Part shown: in pieces, positions 24,962 to 33,255 of the stretch | How the letters are laid out: each line of letters opens with the position of its first letter | Numbering within the stretch: the stretch's first letter is position 1 | NCBI GenBank assembly: GCA_031282565.1 | Contig: JAITDL010000024.1 | Location: 1 to 40,340 of the forward strand | From: Puniceicoccales bacterium | Lineage (GTDB): Bacteria; Verrucomicrobiota; Verrucomicrobiia; Opitutales; JAIRLM01 | Direction of reading: 5' to 3' | DNA length: 40,340 bases | Notes under the pieces: generated by a model | The model's input: the letters and a program-made list of their open reading frames with translations, nothing else | What the model was told of the DNA's origin: nothing | Databases searched by the model: none | Made by a program: the position numbers and the translations under genes

Positions 24962-26242
24962 GTGAATAGGCCGAAGGTTCTGTGCGTCATCATGGGCGGC
25001 GGAGAAGGCAAACGGCTATTCCCGCTCACTAAGACGCGCTGCAAACCGGCTGTGCCCGTTGGCGGGAAATATCGCCTCGTCGACATTGCCCTCAGCAATT
25101 GCATACACTCTGGCTTCAACCAGATTTACCTGCTTACACAGTATCATACGCGCTCGCTACACCGCCACGTGCGAGACACCTACAACTTCGACCATTTCGA
25201 TGGCGGATTCGTGGAAGTTCTTTCGGCGGAACTAGTTTGCGGACGAAATCCAACCTGGTACGAGGGAACTGCCGATGCGGTGCGGAAAAATTTAGGCTAT
25301 CTTCTGCTGGACGACGACGATCTGGTGCTGGTGCTCGCCGGAGATCAGCTCTACCGCATGGACTTCGCCAAAATGGTTGAAGACCACCTTGAAAGAGGCG
25401 CCGAGGTGACCGTCGCAGCGAAATTAGTTCCATCGTGGAAAATTCGTCAGTTTGGCGCCATTGAGATGGACGACAATTTGCGCATCACTGGATTCGTCGA
25501 GAAACCAAACGGCAGCGACGAAGTTCGCCGCCTGCACATTAGCCAGGAAATTGCAAGCCGACACGGACTTCCACTGCCACCAACGGACCCCCACTGCCTG
25601 GCATCCATGGGCAACTACGTATTCCGCTTCGGCGCACTAAAATCGGCACTGTCGGGCAGCGAAAATGACTTCGGCAAAGAAGTTATACCCAGACTACTTA
25701 GTGACAATGTGCATCTCCACGCGCACATTTTCAGCGGCTACTGGGAAGACATTGGCACCATACGCTCATTTTTCGACGCGAACATCGCGCTCACCGACAT
25801 CGTTCCGCCATTTGATTTTTTCGACGCCGAGCGGCCGATCTTCACAACTCCGCGCTATTTGCCTGCGTCAAAGGTAAACGGCTGCTCCATGGAACAGGTT
25901 GTAATCGCCGACGGCTGCCTCATCGACAATGCATCACTGCGCCGCTGCGTCGTTGGCACTTGCTCCGTCATCCGCCAGGGTTCGCGCCTGGAAAACGTCC
26001 TCATGATGGGCAATGATTTCTTCGAAAAGCGACACGGATCAGACGGCAGCATTCCCTGCGGCATAGGGAAAAATTGCCGCATCGGGAACGCCATATTGGA
26101 TAAAAATGTCCGCATTGGAGACGGCGTGTGCCTATCCCCCAGCGGCAAGGCAAATGGATATTCAAACGGCGAATGCGTTGTCGTCGATGGCATTGTGTGT
26201 GTTCCAAACGGAACTACATTGGTGAGCGGTTTTATTTTCTGA
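24962..26242 (+). CDS. glgC: Glucose-1-phosphate adenylyltransferase
   Basis: A 426-residue ADP-glucose pyrophosphorylase, the committed step of bacterial glycogen synthesis (glucose-1-P + ATP to ADP-glucose). The nucleotide-binding GGGEGKRLFPLT (usual GGGxGTRL), KPAVPVGGKYRLVDIALSNC, WYEGTADAVRKN, LVLAGDQLYRMD, FVEKPNG and GYWEDIGTIRSF are all present, followed by the left-handed beta-helix C-terminus. Length is normal. Other glg genes are not in the window. GTG start just after a -10; no Shine-Dalgarno sequence. No gene follows in 26243-26415, which is AT-rich and holds only a TTGACA 32 nt before the next gene. Confidence 0.93.
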   Translation: MNRPKVLCVIMGGGEGKRLFPLTKTRCKPAVPVGGKYRLVDIALSNCIHSGFNQIYLLTQYHTRSLHRHVRDTYNFDHFDGGFVEVLSAELVCGRNPTWYEGTADAVRKNLGYLLLDDDDLVLVLAGDQLYRMDFAKMVEDHLERGAEVTVAAKLVPSWKIRQFGAIEMDDNLRITGFVEKPNGSDEVRRLHISQEIASRHGLPLPPTDPHCLASMGNYVFRFGALKSALSGSENDFGKEVIPRLLSDNVHLHAHIFSGYWEDIGTIRSFFDANIALTDIVPPFDFFDAERPIFTTPRYLPASKVNGCSMEQVVIADGCLIDNASLRRCVVGTCSVIRQGSRLENVLMMGNDFFEKRHGSDGSIPCGIGKNCRIGNAILDKNVRIGDGVCLSPSGKANGYSNGECVVVDGIVCVPNGTTLVSGFIF

Positions 26243-26415
26243 ATTCCATGGCAGCTCGCAATTGAATGCGGTGGATGCGACGCAGTTTAATGGGCCATGA
26301 CACGGCTTCACATTTTGGGATTACATTCCAGCCAAACAACATAGGGCAGAGGTGAAAAATTTGCAAAAGAAAGTTTGTTGACAAGCTATTCCTTTTGCAG
26401 CAAAGCCGACCCCTG

Positions 26416-26781
26416 ATGAGTGTAGTTTTTACAGATAGCAGAAGGCGCTTTCCATATTATCCTGTTGTTGATTTTGAATCTGTAGGTGCGCGGCTGCTAG
26501 TTACAACGTCATGCGGTGGGTATAGTTTTTTTGGCATTGTGTTCACGAAAGATGAACGTGACGCCGCAGACGGAGCGCGGGCCACGAAAAAGGAATTTAA
26601 GAGACTTCAAAAAGATCTCGATCTGCCTGACCAATTTGGAGTGGCTCTAGTGACAGACAACCCAACGCCTAAACACGCCGTAAAGATGTTTATCTATGCC
26701 GTAGGTCAGATCGTAGCCGGCGCAAGAACAATTATCATGAGCCCGCTTGAGAGTTTGCTTCTGTCTATGCTGGAATCATAG
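26416..26781 (+). CDS. Small unknown protein H
   Basis: A 121-residue protein without signal peptide or membrane segment and of unknown family. It starts MSVVFTDSRRRFPYYPV, has TTSCGGYSFFGIVFTKDERD, a charged helix (ATKKEFKRLQKDLDL) and a C-terminal helical part. The ATG at 26416 lies 32 nt after a TTGACA (26378-26383), the spacing seen at other genes, although no good -10 is visible. Its 3' end overlaps the convergent kinase-like gene G by 17 nt. It could be an accessory partner of the surrounding block; nothing in the sequence proves that. Confidence 0.5.
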   Translation: MSVVFTDSRRRFPYYPVVDFESVGARLLVTTSCGGYSFFGIVFTKDERDAADGARATKKEFKRLQKDLDLPDQFGVALVTDNPTPKHAVKMFIYAVGQIVAGARTIIMSPLESLLLSMLES

Positions 26782-28312
26782 CATTGATTGCGGCAAACAT
26801 GTATTCTTCATCGGCCGTTGCCGGGCCGGCAGCTGGGGCTAACAAACTCATATTCAGCAAAAAATACCGATAAATTCTGAAAATTTCCCTGTAGGCGGTT
26901 CCAAGAAAGCATGGGAGAAATGTCCCGACAAATGCCGCTTCAACTGGTTGGGCAGCCCATTGGTCCGGTGCTATGGCCATCCCATCCCGCCGCATTTGCT
27001 CAACACGTTGCTTTAGATCCGATGCGCGCATTAGCGCTGCCACGGCAGCGCTTGTGGACAGTCCATTCCGCTGCGCTATGGCCATGATAGTATTCACATT
27101 GATTCTCTCAACTGCCGCAGCCATCATTAAGTCAATTACCGTCACTTTTAATAGGTGAGTGTCGGTGCGATCAATGCAACATCCGTCAAAATCTATGCTG
27201 CGGAATTGGCCACCGGCAATGACGAGTGTGTTATTTGCCGCCTCACGATCGGGATAGGCAACGAGATAGTCGACTAGCTCAATCCAAGAAGCCTGCTCCA
27301 ACAGCATTCCGCCACGCGGTGACGGAAACCGCGGAACGCCATAGAGATAGAACTTTCTTTTAACTCTGGCCGCTAAAAACGCGACAGAATCGTCGTCGCC
27401 AAATGGCCTAAATGCGAACCACGTTTCTCCACCGGATGACTCATCAAAGTCAAGAAGCATGCAAATATCATTATGAATTGCGTCTCTCACCTCATCAGCC
27501 TGCCCATGTTCTTTGCTGACCGCCAATACATAATCATCTTCTGTCATGATTTCTTTAGTTTTCCTACAGTAGGTATTCAGACCACAATTGACGTCATATT
27601 CTTCGTCGTCAAGGAGATGTCGCGGGAAGTATATTGGCATGCGTCCGTCAAAACTCTGGGCGACGGCTAGGAAATCCCTTCCCTGACGTGCTTCACGTAA
27701 AATTCGATGCAACAATTCAAGGAAATCATCCTTTGGAATTTCGCGACGCATTCGTGTGTGGAATTGCACTCCGATAACTTTTTCCATGGCAACGGCAAGC
27801 GAGCCATTAAGGATAGCTGGAAATGTCGGAGTATATAGCAATGGCGCTCCACACTCAACGTGGAAATATGATGCAATTTCCGCGGCCGTAACGGATTCGC
27901 ATACGAGCACTGCATCGCCGCAATCCATTCTGTGCCACATTTCGCGCGGCAGTTTTACAAAGCAGGCAGCGCCAACTTTCACGCTATCAAATTCATAAGC
28001 ATTACTACGACTTCTATGTACTTCAATGGCATCTTTTACCAAAAATACTCTTTTGGTTACAATTGCCAAAAGCGTTAAAAACGCGACACTTCCATTTGCA
28101 TAGCCACTGTCCTGCATCAATTCAAGTACGCGCCGCAGAAACGCCATCGACTCGCCATCTGCCATGGCCGCAGTTTCCGTTTTCACTGCCACAATGATTG
28201 CCCGTGTGGTTGGACGCCGGGCGCCGCCGCTCGGATTCAATATTTTTGATAGAAAATTTTCCTCAGCAGATCGCTGCGCCACAGACATAGCAAACAATTG
28301 GGGTGCGTCCAT
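26765..28312 (-). CDS. Kinase-like protein G (PI-kinase/HipA-like motifs)
   Basis: A protein of about 515 residues with features of the PI3/4-kinase/HipA kinase fold, read by eye. ACFVKLPRE carries a candidate ATP-binding Lys120; ESVTAAEIASYF (139-150) followed by CGAPLLYTP resembles the alpha-C helix and following loop; YPDREAANNTLVIAGGQ (Asp355, Asn360/361) resembles the catalytic 'DR...N.L' loop; RSIDFDGC (Asp374) resembles the metal-binding 'IDF/IDxG' motif. No signal peptide is evident. The spacing between the lobes is longer than in most such kinases. The frame reaches a TTG at 28426; I chose ATG 28312 because a TTGACA lies at 28354-28349 (36 nt), though ATG 28339 is possible. Divergent from the first OTU-like gene. 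Confidence 0.55.
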   Translation of the reverse strand: MDAPQLFAMSVAQRSAEENFLSKILNPSGGARRPTTRAIIVAVKTETAAMADGESMAFLRRVLELMQDSGYANGSVAFLTLLAIVTKRVFLVKDAIEVHRSRSNAYEFDSVKVGAACFVKLPREMWHRMDCGDAVLVCESVTAAEIASYFHVECGAPLLYTPTFPAILNGSLAVAMEKVIGVQFHTRMRREIPKDDFLELLHRILREARQGRDFLAVAQSFDGRMPIYFPRHLLDDEEYDVNCGLNTYCRKTKEIMTEDDYVLAVSKEHGQADEVRDAIHNDICMLLDFDESSGGETWFAFRPFGDDDSVAFLAARVKRKFYLYGVPRFPSPRGGMLLEQASWIELVDYLVAYPDREAANNTLVIAGGQFRSIDFDGCCIDRTDTHLLKVTVIDLMMAAAVERINVNTIMAIAQRNGLSTSAAVAALMRASDLKQRVEQMRRDGMAIAPDQWAAQPVEAAFVGTFLPCFLGTAYREIFRIYRYFLLNMSLLAPAAGPATADEEYMFAAINAMIPA

Positions 28313-28379
28313 ACTTGTGCGGGGAGACCAATGCGGCATTCCGAATAATGTCAATGCAAATAAATTCCAAAATATTTTA

Positions 28380-28400
28380 CGGCAGTAAAAATTACTGCCG
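28380..28400. promoter_or_regulatory. Perfect 21-nt palindrome between divergent genes
   Basis: CGGCAGTAA-AAA-TTACTGCCG, 9-nt arms with a 3-nt centre. It lies midway between a TTGACA on the minus strand (28354-28349, gene G) and a TTGACG on the plus strand (28433-28438, OTU-like gene D), as an operator serving both would. It could also be an RNA hairpin only if transcription starts further upstream than I propose. Confidence 0.5.
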
Positions 28401-28468
28401 ATGCATTTTTGCCAGTCCGCAACCAATTGCCATTGACGTTGCCGCAGAACTCATATCTTCTATTTAGA

Positions 28469-30025
28469 ATGGATGGGCTGGAGGTCGGCACAAATTTATT
28501 TAGCGTTGCCTGCGCCAGATTTATTGTCCCACTATTTGCCACTTCCGCTACAGTCATCGTCCTTGCCGCGGCATGCAGGACCGACAGCGCCATGGCCAAT
28601 TTATTAGCCAACGGACTTAGCGCGGCCTACGTCGTTGGCCTGATCGCCGCCACAATCTTTTCAGTTGGGATTTTTTGGCTGGCAACAATTGTATACGTCG
28701 CAGCGAATAGGGGAAATTCCAAGTCGCAGATCGGTGCGCTCTGCCTAGCCGCCGAAGCTTCTAACCCAGTTGCCGCAAATCCAACAGTTGTAGAGGCACA
28801 TCATGCCGATGCCGATGATGGAACAACAGCATTTGGAAAATTTAAAGCCATAATTCGCGGCGGAAGAACGCCCGAACAGCATGCTGCTGCTGTCGTAGCG
28901 GCAAATGGATTCGAAATCGTCGACTGCGGAAGTGGCGTCGGAACAAATAGCTGCCTATTTGCCAGCATACATGCGCAACTGCCAGGCAACAAAGGCCATC
29001 GTCTTAATGCAGCGGAAAGCAACAAGGTGCGCGCCGAACATACAAAATTTGCAGTGGGACTTTTTCAGAGTGCCGTAAATGATTCGCCGCTGTCGGACGG
29101 CGCGAAAAAAGCATATTTATGGGTGATGGAACAGGTTTACAGCGGCAAAAAACGCGGTAAGGTGCCGGCGGATATAATTGCCGCATTAAAATCCGAACGC
29201 GATGCCGTCGCCGCAAGACCAACAATTGCCAATAGTCGAGGGGTGAAAATATATGCAGATTCTGCGGAACATGTCGCCGAGACCTGTAGATTCCGCGGAC
29301 GGAGTTGCTATTTTACCAGTCTGTCCTGCGACGACGAAGTCCACCCAGACGAATCGGAATTGGAAGGCTGGAATGAGGCGGAGGCCTTTTGTAAAAACCC
29401 TAGCCGCACGGTTGAAGAGCTCCTCGATTTCTGGACACATTCAACTTTCCAATCAAATGCGCAACAATTTTTTAATAGTACAAGCAGAGTTGTAGGCGCA
29501 GAGTATGCATGTTCAATATTTGATAGGTTGCTCAGTGAAAAAATAAATAAAGGTTTGCCTGTAAATTACTGTGACCTTCTCGCGGTAGCGTTTGGCTTGC
29601 ACGAAGAAATTTTCCGCACGGATCCTATCATGACTGCAAGCAGCTGCATGAGTATGACTGTCTCCGAAAACGTCATGGAGAAACGTTGCTTTGAGTTGGT
29701 TGAAAATATTAAAATCAGCAAAGAAGCTGGGGTTACATCCCCGATAGCGGAGGCTGCACAGCTATTCCTATTTTTTACCATGTGCACCAAAAATTCAGGC
29801 ACCATGTGCGACAATCCAAACGTCGCCGTAGAGGCAATGCGCCTAGAAAAAGACATTCTTTTGATCGGGAAAATCGGCGGAACCGGAGGTGATGATAGCA
29901 CCTCAATTAGGCACATAAACAAACAAGGACTCGGCGTCAGCCGAACAGATGAAATCCCAGAAAGCACCATTGCATTACACTACACAGGCAACCACTATCA
30001 GGCCTACGTCAGGCGAACAAAATAG
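28469..30025 (+). CDS. Membrane-anchored OTU-like cysteine protease D
   Basis: A 518-residue protein with two N-terminal hydrophobic segments (about 18-36 and 53-79), a short Ala-rich linker, and an OTU-like domain. The active-site motif is IVDCGSGVGTNSCLFASI, with Asp152 and nucleophile Cys162; the C-terminal IALHYTGNHYQAYV holds His509; before it NPNVAVEAMRLEKDILLI corresponds to the OTU 'ieLqalA..l...I.v' helix-strand. OTU enzymes cleave ubiquitin chains, a eukaryotic target. About 345 residues separate Cys and His, far more than in the minimal OTU fold, so a large insert is present. It is a paralogue of the next gene (same N-terminus, motifs and insert). ATG 28469 aligns with the paralogue's start; TTG 28409 is rejected. 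A TTGACG lies 30 nt upstream. Confidence 0.75.
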   Translation: MDGLEVGTNLFSVACARFIVPLFATSATVIVLAAACRTDSAMANLLANGLSAAYVVGLIAATIFSVGIFWLATIVYVAANRGNSKSQIGALCLAAEASNPVAANPTVVEAHHADADDGTTAFGKFKAIIRGGRTPEQHAAAVVAANGFEIVDCGSGVGTNSCLFASIHAQLPGNKGHRLNAAESNKVRAEHTKFAVGLFQSAVNDSPLSDGAKKAYLWVMEQVYSGKKRGKVPADIIAALKSERDAVAARPTIANSRGVKIYADSAEHVAETCRFRGRSCYFTSLSCDDEVHPDESELEGWNEAEAFCKNPSRTVEELLDFWTHSTFQSNAQQFFNSTSRVVGAEYACSIFDRLLSEKINKGLPVNYCDLLAVAFGLHEEIFRTDPIMTASSCMSMTVSENVMEKRCFELVENIKISKEAGVTSPIAEAAQLFLFFTMCTKNSGTMCDNPNVAVEAMRLEKDILLIGKIGGTGGDDSTSIRHINKQGLGVSRTDEIPESTIALHYTGNHYQAYVRRTK

Positions 30026-30047
30026 CGGCCCACATATTCCATTCGCC

Positions 30048-30076
30048 TTGACATTTCCTGCGCAATTCCGTCTAAT
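30048..30076 (+). promoter_or_regulatory. Promoter of OTU-like gene E
   Basis: TTGACA (30048-30053), 17 nt, TCTAAT (30071-30076), then 8 nt to the GTG at 30085. One of the cleanest promoters of the window; the gene is therefore expressed separately from its upstream paralogue. Confidence 0.65.
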
Positions 30077-30084
30077 GGCCAAGG

Positions 30085-31620
30085 GTGGATGTGGAAGCCG
30101 TCAGTCCCGGTTTATTGCCGACGTTTTTCGCTAAAACGCTCGTTCCATTGCTAATTGCCGGCGTTACTGGCACCATATTCGTAACCTGCTGCAAAACGGC
30201 GGAAGTGCAAAGGCTCTGGACAAACACTGCGCTTCTGGAGGCCATTAGCGCATGGCAAATCATCGCAGTTTCAGCTCTGACAGTTATATCAGTCGGTATT
30301 TTCTGGCTGGTGGCGCTCACATACGTCACCGTAAAAAAAGAAAATAAAGTCTCGCACATAGGCGTACTGTGGCAGTGCCTTGCGGACGCAGTAAAATGCG
30401 AAAAAAAGGATGCGAAAGGCACTGAAACGCCTCAGCCTAAACCACGTGTGAAACCAGTAAAGCCGAAGGCGATCAATGCCGCCACCGCCCAAAAAACGTT
30501 GGAGTACGAACGACTTAAAAGCAAATTGCTCACCGAGAACGATCTTGAGATTTTGGATTGCGGAGACGGCGAGGGTTCGAATTCGTGCCTCATCTCTTCC
30601 ATCATCGCGTCTGTGGAAAAAAAGCCTGGGTTCATATCCAAAAAACCGGCATGCACCGCACGGCGAAATGAAATGGCTATCAACGCTGCAGCTATTATGC
30701 TAGATGGCATCAATGCATCAGCCGCGTTGACGCCGGACCAAAAGAATGTAATGGCATGGGTCGTCGATAATATTCGCGGCGGCAACATTTCCGGCAAAAT
30801 TCCTCCAGAAATTTTGACCACACTGAGGCAGGAATGTGATAGCGCAAAAAATGAAATAGTTGCCGTCGAAGGCGAACAAATGTATGTTAGGCGAGACGAA
30901 TACGCAATCAAGCACAGAGAGCATATTGGGCGATTAGTTCGCCTTAGATTCGCGATTGGAGACTGTGACGTATTAATTCCAATTGACGCAGATGGAATTA
31001 AAGGCTACATTGATGCCGGGAAACAAATTCTTGCTGAAGGTCCAAGCCGCGAAGATCTTATTGCACTTCACAAACAAGCGCTCCGAAACGAGCAATATTA
31101 CAGCTATCTTTCGACGAGCAAAGGCGGCGACGTTGACAATGCACATAAACTGCTGACCACATCACTTGCTAGGGCTGACACCGACGGAACAGTAAACTAC
31201 GCCGACATCTTCATCGCCATGTGCGGTCTCCACGGCGAAGTCTTCCATGCGCCGGATTTAAATCCACTCCTTGAGAATCTCGGCAGGCAATGCGTACCAA
31301 GCGAACACGAGTTTGCCACCATCACCAAGCATTCGAAAATGTCTGCCAAAGCTGAAAGCATACCGCAATGCGCAAAGTGGTTCCTGTGGGTCATGTTCTA
31401 CAGCAGAATACCGGGCCATTGCTGCGACATTCCTGACGTCATACTCCAAGCTCATATGCTCAACAGAAAAATATTTGTTATTGACGATGAAGCCCGTAGC
31501 GCGTTCTCCATATCTCCCAATGGCAACAAAGAATGCATTCTCGAATCGCACATTTTCAGCGGCGACGACATAATTTTGCAACATGTGCCGGGGCATTTCC
31601 GCGGAATTTTCAAAAAATGA
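30085..31620 (+). CDS. Membrane-anchored OTU-like cysteine protease E
   Basis: A 511-residue paralogue of the preceding gene. Two hydrophobic segments (about 14-36 and 58-83, ending SVGIFWLVALTYV) are followed by a Lys/Pro-rich linker, the motif ILDCGDGEGSNSCLISSI (Asp158, Cys168), the shared insert (KIPPEILTTLRQECD, VNYADIFIAMCGLHGEVFH), the helix-strand IPDVILQAHMLNRKIFVID and the C-terminal IILQHVPGHFRGIF with His504. All three candidate catalytic residues are kept, so it is probably active. The overall match to the paralogue is clear but low outside the motifs, so the duplication is old. GTG start is supported by the promoter. Cleavage of ubiquitin or a ubiquitin-like protein in a host cell is inferred from the family, not shown. 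Confidence 0.75.
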   Translation: MDVEAVSPGLLPTFFAKTLVPLLIAGVTGTIFVTCCKTAEVQRLWTNTALLEAISAWQIIAVSALTVISVGIFWLVALTYVTVKKENKVSHIGVLWQCLADAVKCEKKDAKGTETPQPKPRVKPVKPKAINAATAQKTLEYERLKSKLLTENDLEILDCGDGEGSNSCLISSIIASVEKKPGFISKKPACTARRNEMAINAAAIMLDGINASAALTPDQKNVMAWVVDNIRGGNISGKIPPEILTTLRQECDSAKNEIVAVEGEQMYVRRDEYAIKHREHIGRLVRLRFAIGDCDVLIPIDADGIKGYIDAGKQILAEGPSREDLIALHKQALRNEQYYSYLSTSKGGDVDNAHKLLTTSLARADTDGTVNYADIFIAMCGLHGEVFHAPDLNPLLENLGRQCVPSEHEFATITKHSKMSAKAESIPQCAKWFLWVMFYSRIPGHCCDIPDVILQAHMLNRKIFVIDDEARSAFSISPNGNKECILESHIFSGDDIILQHVPGHFRGIFKK

Positions 31621-31664
31621 CGGCCGTGACACATAGTCAAAATCTTCCCAGTTAAAAAAATGTC

Positions 31665-31693
31665 TTCCAAGGATCGAAAAATGTTCATAGGCA
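31665..31693 (+). promoter_or_regulatory. Probable promoter of the SurA/PpiD-like gene
   Basis: TTCCAA (31665-31670), 17 nt, TAGGCA (31688-31693), then 6 nt to the GTG at 31700. The -35 is weak but the geometry matches the others. Confidence 0.4.
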
Positions 31694-31699
31694 TCTGCC

Positions 31700-33244
31700 G
31701 TGATTGATGCAGTGCAGCGATTTCTAGCCAAGCACCGCCGCTGGCTCTTTGCCTGTTTGCTGGCCGTAGTGGTTGTGCCCTTTGTGTTTACCGTCGGAGC
31801 CACACCGGGCTGCGTCGGCGGCAAAAGGCAGCGGGACAAATTATTTTTTGGGATCAATGTCGCATCGCCAAGGGAGGTTGAAGATCTGCAGCGGGCAACG
31901 GCGTTCAGTCTCCACTTCAGCAACTTCAGCGAGAATGTCCCCCTCGATTCCGCCATGATGGCGCGGGCCGCCTGGCTCTGGATCGCCGGCAAACTGCAAA
32001 TACCTGATCCGAGCGAAGATGAGCTGCGAAATTTTATCCGCTCACGGCCGGCATTTTTCGATGAAAGTGGCAACTTTTCCGAGGAACGCTACGGAGATTT
32101 CTTCGGCGCATTGCGTGAACAAGCTCCTGAGTTTGAACAATTTATTGCGCACACACTCGCCGACGACTGGCGCATAGGTGTCGCCGCCGGAACACTATCC
32201 GCCGCAAATTTTTCACTGCCATCGGAAGCGATGCTGCGGGCCAGACAGTTAAATACTGAATGGAAGCTTTCCGGCGCCACGCTACGATTCGCCGATTTTC
32301 ACCCAGCCATCGACGTGAGCGAAAGTGACTTGGAAGCTTTTTTCAACGGCCACAGGGAACTCTTCAAAACGCCGCTGCAGGTCATTTTTGATAATGCCGT
32401 CTTTCCGAAGCAATTCGGCGAACTCGGCGCCGAAGACGGCGAACAGCTTCTGGCATATCTGCGCGGAGAGGGCGTTGATGGCGCAAAACCTGAGGCCGTT
32501 GCGGCTGCGGCCGAACAGGTTGCCATGGCGCGTGCAGGAGAATTCCTCTACAGACTCTACGGCTTCGATGAACTGCCGGATGACGGCGAAATTTCAGCGC
32601 TTGCAGAAGAACTTGGCGCAAAAATCTGCGGCCCGGACCTCGCAACATCAAATGGCACGGGGGAAAGCGAGTCCATAACGGAAAATATTCGCCGCGCTGC
32701 CATGGAGTTGGACGACGGAAACCATTTCTCGCGACCACTTTCCGAAAGCGACGCAGTCCGTGTTCTGATCCTTCGCAGGCGCGTCGAATCCCGCAACCAG
32801 CCTTTTTGGGAAGTGCGAACGGCCGTCGAGCAATGCTATCGCAGGCAAAAGCAAGTGGATCTTTTCCTGAACCACGCATCCGAAACGCGCAACAAGTTGC
32901 TGTCGAAGCTGTCCGCCGGCGAGAGCTTTCCAGATGCGGCGAAAGTTCTTGGGTTAGAAGTACAAAAGCCAATATCTCTCACGCTAAAGAATCTCCCCAA
33001 GGAAGTTCCTGCTGAATGGGCCGGAGCTTTTCTCAGGCTGAACAGCAGCGAACTCGGCGACTTTTTGCTGATATCAAAGCCTGACCTGCAAATCTGGTTC
33101 GTGGACGACAAAAAAGTACCAACGGATGGCTCCATCCTCGACGAGGCCAAAACCATAGAGATGGACTATGCCAACGGCAGCGGGCAGCTGTTCATGCGAC
33201 AGATTGTGGAGGAGCTGATCATGGAAGAGATGAAAAAATTGTGA
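31700..33244 (+). CDS. SurA/PpiD-like periplasmic folding factor
   Basis: A 514-residue protein with an N-terminal anchor (about 14-34: WLFACLLAVVVVPFVFTVG), then a mainly helical periplasmic part. The start 'M-I-x-x-x-Q-R-F-x-x-x-H-R-R-W-L-F...VPFVFTVGATPG' and the SurA_N-like region (DSAMMARAAWLWIAG...DELRNFI) are those of the PpiD/SurA-type proteins of Opitutae. Such proteins chaperone outer-membrane and secreted proteins as they leave the Sec translocon. I do not see a clear parvulin PPIase domain; the region 180-340 is acidic and divergent, so it may be chaperone only. GTG start supported by the promoter. It converges on tilS with an 11-nt gap. Confidence 0.7.
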   Translation: MIDAVQRFLAKHRRWLFACLLAVVVVPFVFTVGATPGCVGGKRQRDKLFFGINVASPREVEDLQRATAFSLHFSNFSENVPLDSAMMARAAWLWIAGKLQIPDPSEDELRNFIRSRPAFFDESGNFSEERYGDFFGALREQAPEFEQFIAHTLADDWRIGVAAGTLSAANFSLPSEAMLRARQLNTEWKLSGATLRFADFHPAIDVSESDLEAFFNGHRELFKTPLQVIFDNAVFPKQFGELGAEDGEQLLAYLRGEGVDGAKPEAVAAAAEQVAMARAGEFLYRLYGFDELPDDGEISALAEELGAKICGPDLATSNGTGESESITENIRRAAMELDDGNHFSRPLSESDAVRVLILRRRVESRNQPFWEVRTAVEQCYRRQKQVDLFLNHASETRNKLLSKLSAGESFPDAAKVLGLEVQKPISLTLKNLPKEVPAEWAGAFLRLNSSELGDFLLISKPDLQIWFVDDKKVPTDGSILDEAKTIEMDYANGSGQLFMRQIVEELIMEEMKKL

Positions 33245-33255
33245 CTGGCGCGTTG

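Noticed and set aside
28409..28469. TTG start that would lengthen the first OTU-like protein by 20 residues
   Set aside because: The paralogue's N-terminus aligns with ATG 28469 and a -35 hexamer lies inside the proposed extension.
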